From positions 1 through 14,924 of the forward strand of contig UQUH01000043.1 in assembly GCA_900544245.1 (NCBI GenBank): a stretch of 14,924 nt of DNA. Direction: 5' to 3'. The notes below the pieces were generated by a model that was given only the letters and a program-made list of their open reading frames with translations, did not search any database and was not told where the DNA came from. Below, in pieces: positions 13,157 through 14,924 of the stretch (the stretch's first letter is position 1; each line of letters starts with the position of its first letter). This DNA comes from an uncultured Coriobacteriaceae bacterium. Its GTDB lineage: Bacteria > Actinomycetota > Coriobacteriia > Coriobacteriales > QAMH01. Position numbers and translations under genes: made by a program.

Positions 13157-14404
13157 TTACCGCATCTTGCAGAGCGCCGTGCACAGCGTGCCGACAAGCC
13201 CGATGACCATGACGACACTGCCAGCGAGAAGCGTGTTCTCGAACGATGGGCCTAATAAGCCCTGGACAAGGAACGTACCCAGGAACTGTCCGATTCCCTG
13301 GACGCAGATAAGAACGCCCATACCGATAGTCGCAAGCTCCGGTCTACTGATCACCTTCATGAAGGCGGTTATCATGAGGCCGGTGGTGCCCATTCCAATC
13401 ACGCCCATGACCACCGCTCCTATCCACATCACGGCACCCTCGAAGTTGTAGAGAACGAAGGTGCACGGCCCCAGGAAGAAGAGGCAGAACACGAGCAGCC
13501 ATTTGGTTTTGCCGGTTTTGTCAGACAGCATTCCGAAGAAGGGAGAAGAGGCGACCGAGATTATCATCGGCAATGTGCTTACGAAACCCGATAGACTCAC
13601 GTCCATTCCGTGCGTCTGCAAAATCGAAGGAACCAGACTCAGGACCGCGAGCAGGCATATGTTAAACGCGATGAAACCGCAGAAGAAAAGCAGGACGTCC
13701 TTCGTCAGAAGCTCGCGATACGAAGGCTTCGGCTCCACTTGCGAGCCGGCTACCTCGCCAGGCGTGGCGACCGCGTCCTCGAGCGCTGCAGACGAGGCAT
13801 TCTTGAAAGGATCTCTCACGCAAATGCACATGATGACAGTGGCAATCACGACCAACGCACAGTAGAAAAGCCAAAGGGAGGTGAGTCCCGCGAACGAGAA
13901 GACCATTGGCGTCAGAAACGCGGCGATGGCGGAACCCAGAGATCCCCACATGCCCCAGATGCCCATGGAAGTGCCGATACGCCCTGGTGCCACGCTTTCC
14001 TGTATGACCAGTGGGCCGCATGTGGTCACCGCCGTGAGTGCTATACCCTCTATGCCGCGCGACACGAGCAAGACGATGCCATCGGGCGCGAATGCCCCCA
14101 TAACGGAGCCGAGAACGATGAGGCATGTCGCGAACACGATGATTCTCTTCGGACTCATGCGGACCGATAACTCGCCTATGGCGATCGCCGTCACGGCCAT
14201 CATGAACGTGAAGATGGACATGAGCCACGAGCCACCACTTGCCGACATGGCATACTGCTCCATGATGGCGATCATGATCGTGGGAACCTTGTATTGGACC
14301 ATTGCCATGGTCACCCCAACGGCCAATACCGAAAGGCTCACGACAAGATGGTTCTGATACTTCGGTTGAATCACGAAACGCCCCCACTTCCTCCACACCT
14401 TCAT
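13157..14404 (-). CDS. MFS transporter, 12-span, NarK/CynX-like
   Basis: The 415-residue product has about 12 predicted spans in two halves joined by a hydrophilic loop (about residues 205-240, with DPFKNASSAALEDAV). A motif-A-like loop (GELSVRMSPKRIIVF) follows span 2, and a Gly-rich span SMGIWGMWGSLGSAIAAF lies at the motif-C position. Related MFS proteins carry small organic anions or aromatic acids in anaerobic Coriobacteriia, but the substrate here is unknown. ATG 14404 follows GGAAAG. An alternative GTG start 10 codons in (14374) has a G-rich site before it. A perfect 15-bp dyad overlaps the ribosome-binding region. It is a separate unit from the downstream transport operon, 221 bp away. 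Confidence 0.85.
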   Translation of the reverse strand: MKVWRKWGRFVIQPKYQNHLVVSLSVLAVGVTMAMVQYKVPTIMIAIMEQYAMSASGGSWLMSIFTFMMAVTAIAIGELSVRMSPKRIIVFATCLIVLGSVMGAFAPDGIVLLVSRGIEGIALTAVTTCGPLVIQESVAPGRIGTSMGIWGMWGSLGSAIAAFLTPMVFSFAGLTSLWLFYCALVVIATVIMCICVRDPFKNASSAALEDAVATPGEVAGSQVEPKPSYRELLTKDVLLFFCGFIAFNICLLAVLSLVPSILQTHGMDVSLSGFVSTLPMIISVASSPFFGMLSDKTGKTKWLLVFCLFFLGPCTFVLYNFEGAVMWIGAVVMGVIGMGTTGLMITAFMKVISRPELATIGMGVLICVQGIGQFLGTFLVQGLLGPSFENTLLAGSVVMVIGLVGTLCTALCKMR

Positions 14405-14409
14405 TGCTT

Positions 14410-14424
14410 TCCGGTGTCACCGGA
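14410..14424. promoter_or_regulatory. perfect dyad overlapping the MFS ribosome-binding region
   Basis: TCCGGTGTCACCGGA has 7-bp arms around one base and ends 5 nt before ATG 14404. On the minus strand its last bases form part of GGAAAG, the probable ribosome site. A DNA operator or a small RNA hairpin hiding the site would both fit. A 9-bp direct repeat CGGACATGA (14421-14429 and 14455-14463) overlaps its edge. Confidence 0.45.
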
Positions 14425-14593
14425 CATGAGAAAGTCTAGAAAGGGCGGCAATCACGGACATGACCCTCTGGGCACGGTTCTGGGGATGAGAGGTGAGGGT
14501 TAGTCACGACGTGTGAATGACATACCAGCGTCACCATGTTGCATCGTGAACGGGTTTCGGGCGGGTTTCGAGCGGGAGTTATCTCGCAACAAG

Positions 14594-14627
14594 ATAAAAA
14601 GGCCAGCGAGAAAACCCGCTGACCTTT
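14594..14627 (-). terminator. intrinsic terminator of tRNA-Pro
   Basis: On the minus strand AAAGGTCAGCG pairs with CGCTGGCCTTT (14627-14617 with 14608-14598, one G-U pair) around an 8-nt loop, followed by TTTTTAT. It starts 9 nt after the CCA end of the tRNA gene. Confidence 0.9.
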
Positions 14628-14635
14628 GCATTTGC

Positions 14636-14712
<77 letters not shown>

Positions 14713-14742
14713 ATTGGATACGCGCCTCGCACGCGAGTTGCT

Positions 14743-14770
14743 ATGTTACCACAACGAAAACGGGTGGAAA
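14743..14770 (-). promoter_or_regulatory. candidate promoter of tRNA-Pro
   Basis: On the minus strand TTTCCA (14770-14765) and TAACAT (14748-14743) are 16 bp apart, each matching consensus at four of six positions. Transcription would begin about 24 nt before the mature tRNA. A CTCGC/GCGAG dyad (14726-14737) lies in that leader. Confidence 0.4.
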
Positions 14771-14845
14771 CACCTTACTTTTCAAATAGAAGACAACTTG
14801 TCTGTCATTGGAACACCTTGTCCTTCTTCCAACGTATCCTAAAGC

Positions 14846-14924
14846 TTACGAATCGCCTATCGCGAGTCCGTACGTGCGGCTCCCCTTCAAATCAGTGACG
14901 ATTTTCGCGGCCCGCGGCGTACGA
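14846..14924 (-). CDS. possible C-terminal end of an unidentified gene, running off the window
   Basis: One minus-strand frame is open from the window edge for about 25 codons to TAA at 14848-14846. It ends KIVTDLKGSRTYGLAIGDS, which looks protein-like. I do not recognise the family. Other frames are also open over this short stretch, so the call is weak. If real, it lies 134 bp upstream of tRNA-Pro on the same strand. A dyad AGACAA-C-TTGTCT (14791-14803) lies between them and may be regulatory or chance. Confidence 0.25.
   Translation of the reverse strand, partial: RTPRAAKIVTDLKGSRTYGLAIGDS

Overview
The window is GC-rich bacterial DNA. Gene content suggests an anaerobic actinobacterium of the class Coriobacteriia, probably Eggerthellaceae: a catechol/pyrogallol-type molybdopterin oxidoreductase beside a TetR regulator, several permeases, and a TerB/BrxD/Lhr-helicase cluster. 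This is inferred from gene families and codon style; no taxonomic marker gene is present.

Layout, left to right. (1) 1-2338, minus strand: the N-terminal part of a large molybdopterin oxidoreductase resembling the large subunit of pyrogallol-phloroglucinol transhydroxylase. It is interrupted by an in-frame amber codon at 1304-1306 and its 3' end lies outside the window. A TetR-family regulator (2553-3113, minus) lies upstream. (2) 3230-8581, plus strand: a compact three-gene operon of a TerB-N/TerB-C protein, a BrxD-type (DUF2791) P-loop ATPase and an Lhr/BrxHI-type superfamily II helicase, with gaps of 10 and 9 nt. The last two gene types are known from BREX phage-defence loci, but no other BREX component is visible. 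Two of the three genes carry palindromic, length-divisible-by-three inserts, and the helicase gene also has a single-base frameshift near its 5' end. (3) 8585-9861: a YjbQ-family gene and a metallo-beta-lactamase-fold hydrolase, divergently transcribed, with another palindrome of the same repeat family between them. (4) 9866-12935, minus strand: a transport operon of a DHA2-type MFS exporter, an APC-type amino-acid/polyamine permease and a 32-codon single-membrane-span ORF. (5) 13157-14404, minus strand: a second MFS transporter with a dyad over its ribosome-binding region. (6) 14636-14712, minus strand: tRNA-Pro(GGG) with encoded CCA, its intrinsic terminator and a likely promoter. The last ~80 bases may hold the end of another gene.

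The most interesting signals are the stand-alone TerB-BrxD-helicase trio, and the palindromic elements that sit inside its coding sequences without breaking the frame. The latter recall the in-frame palindromic elements known from Rickettsia. The helicase palindrome is an inverted pair of a ~31-bp unit, and a diverged single copy of that unit lies in the yjbQ/MBL intergenic gap. The amber codon and the frameshift could be real gene decay or sequence errors; reads would be needed to decide.
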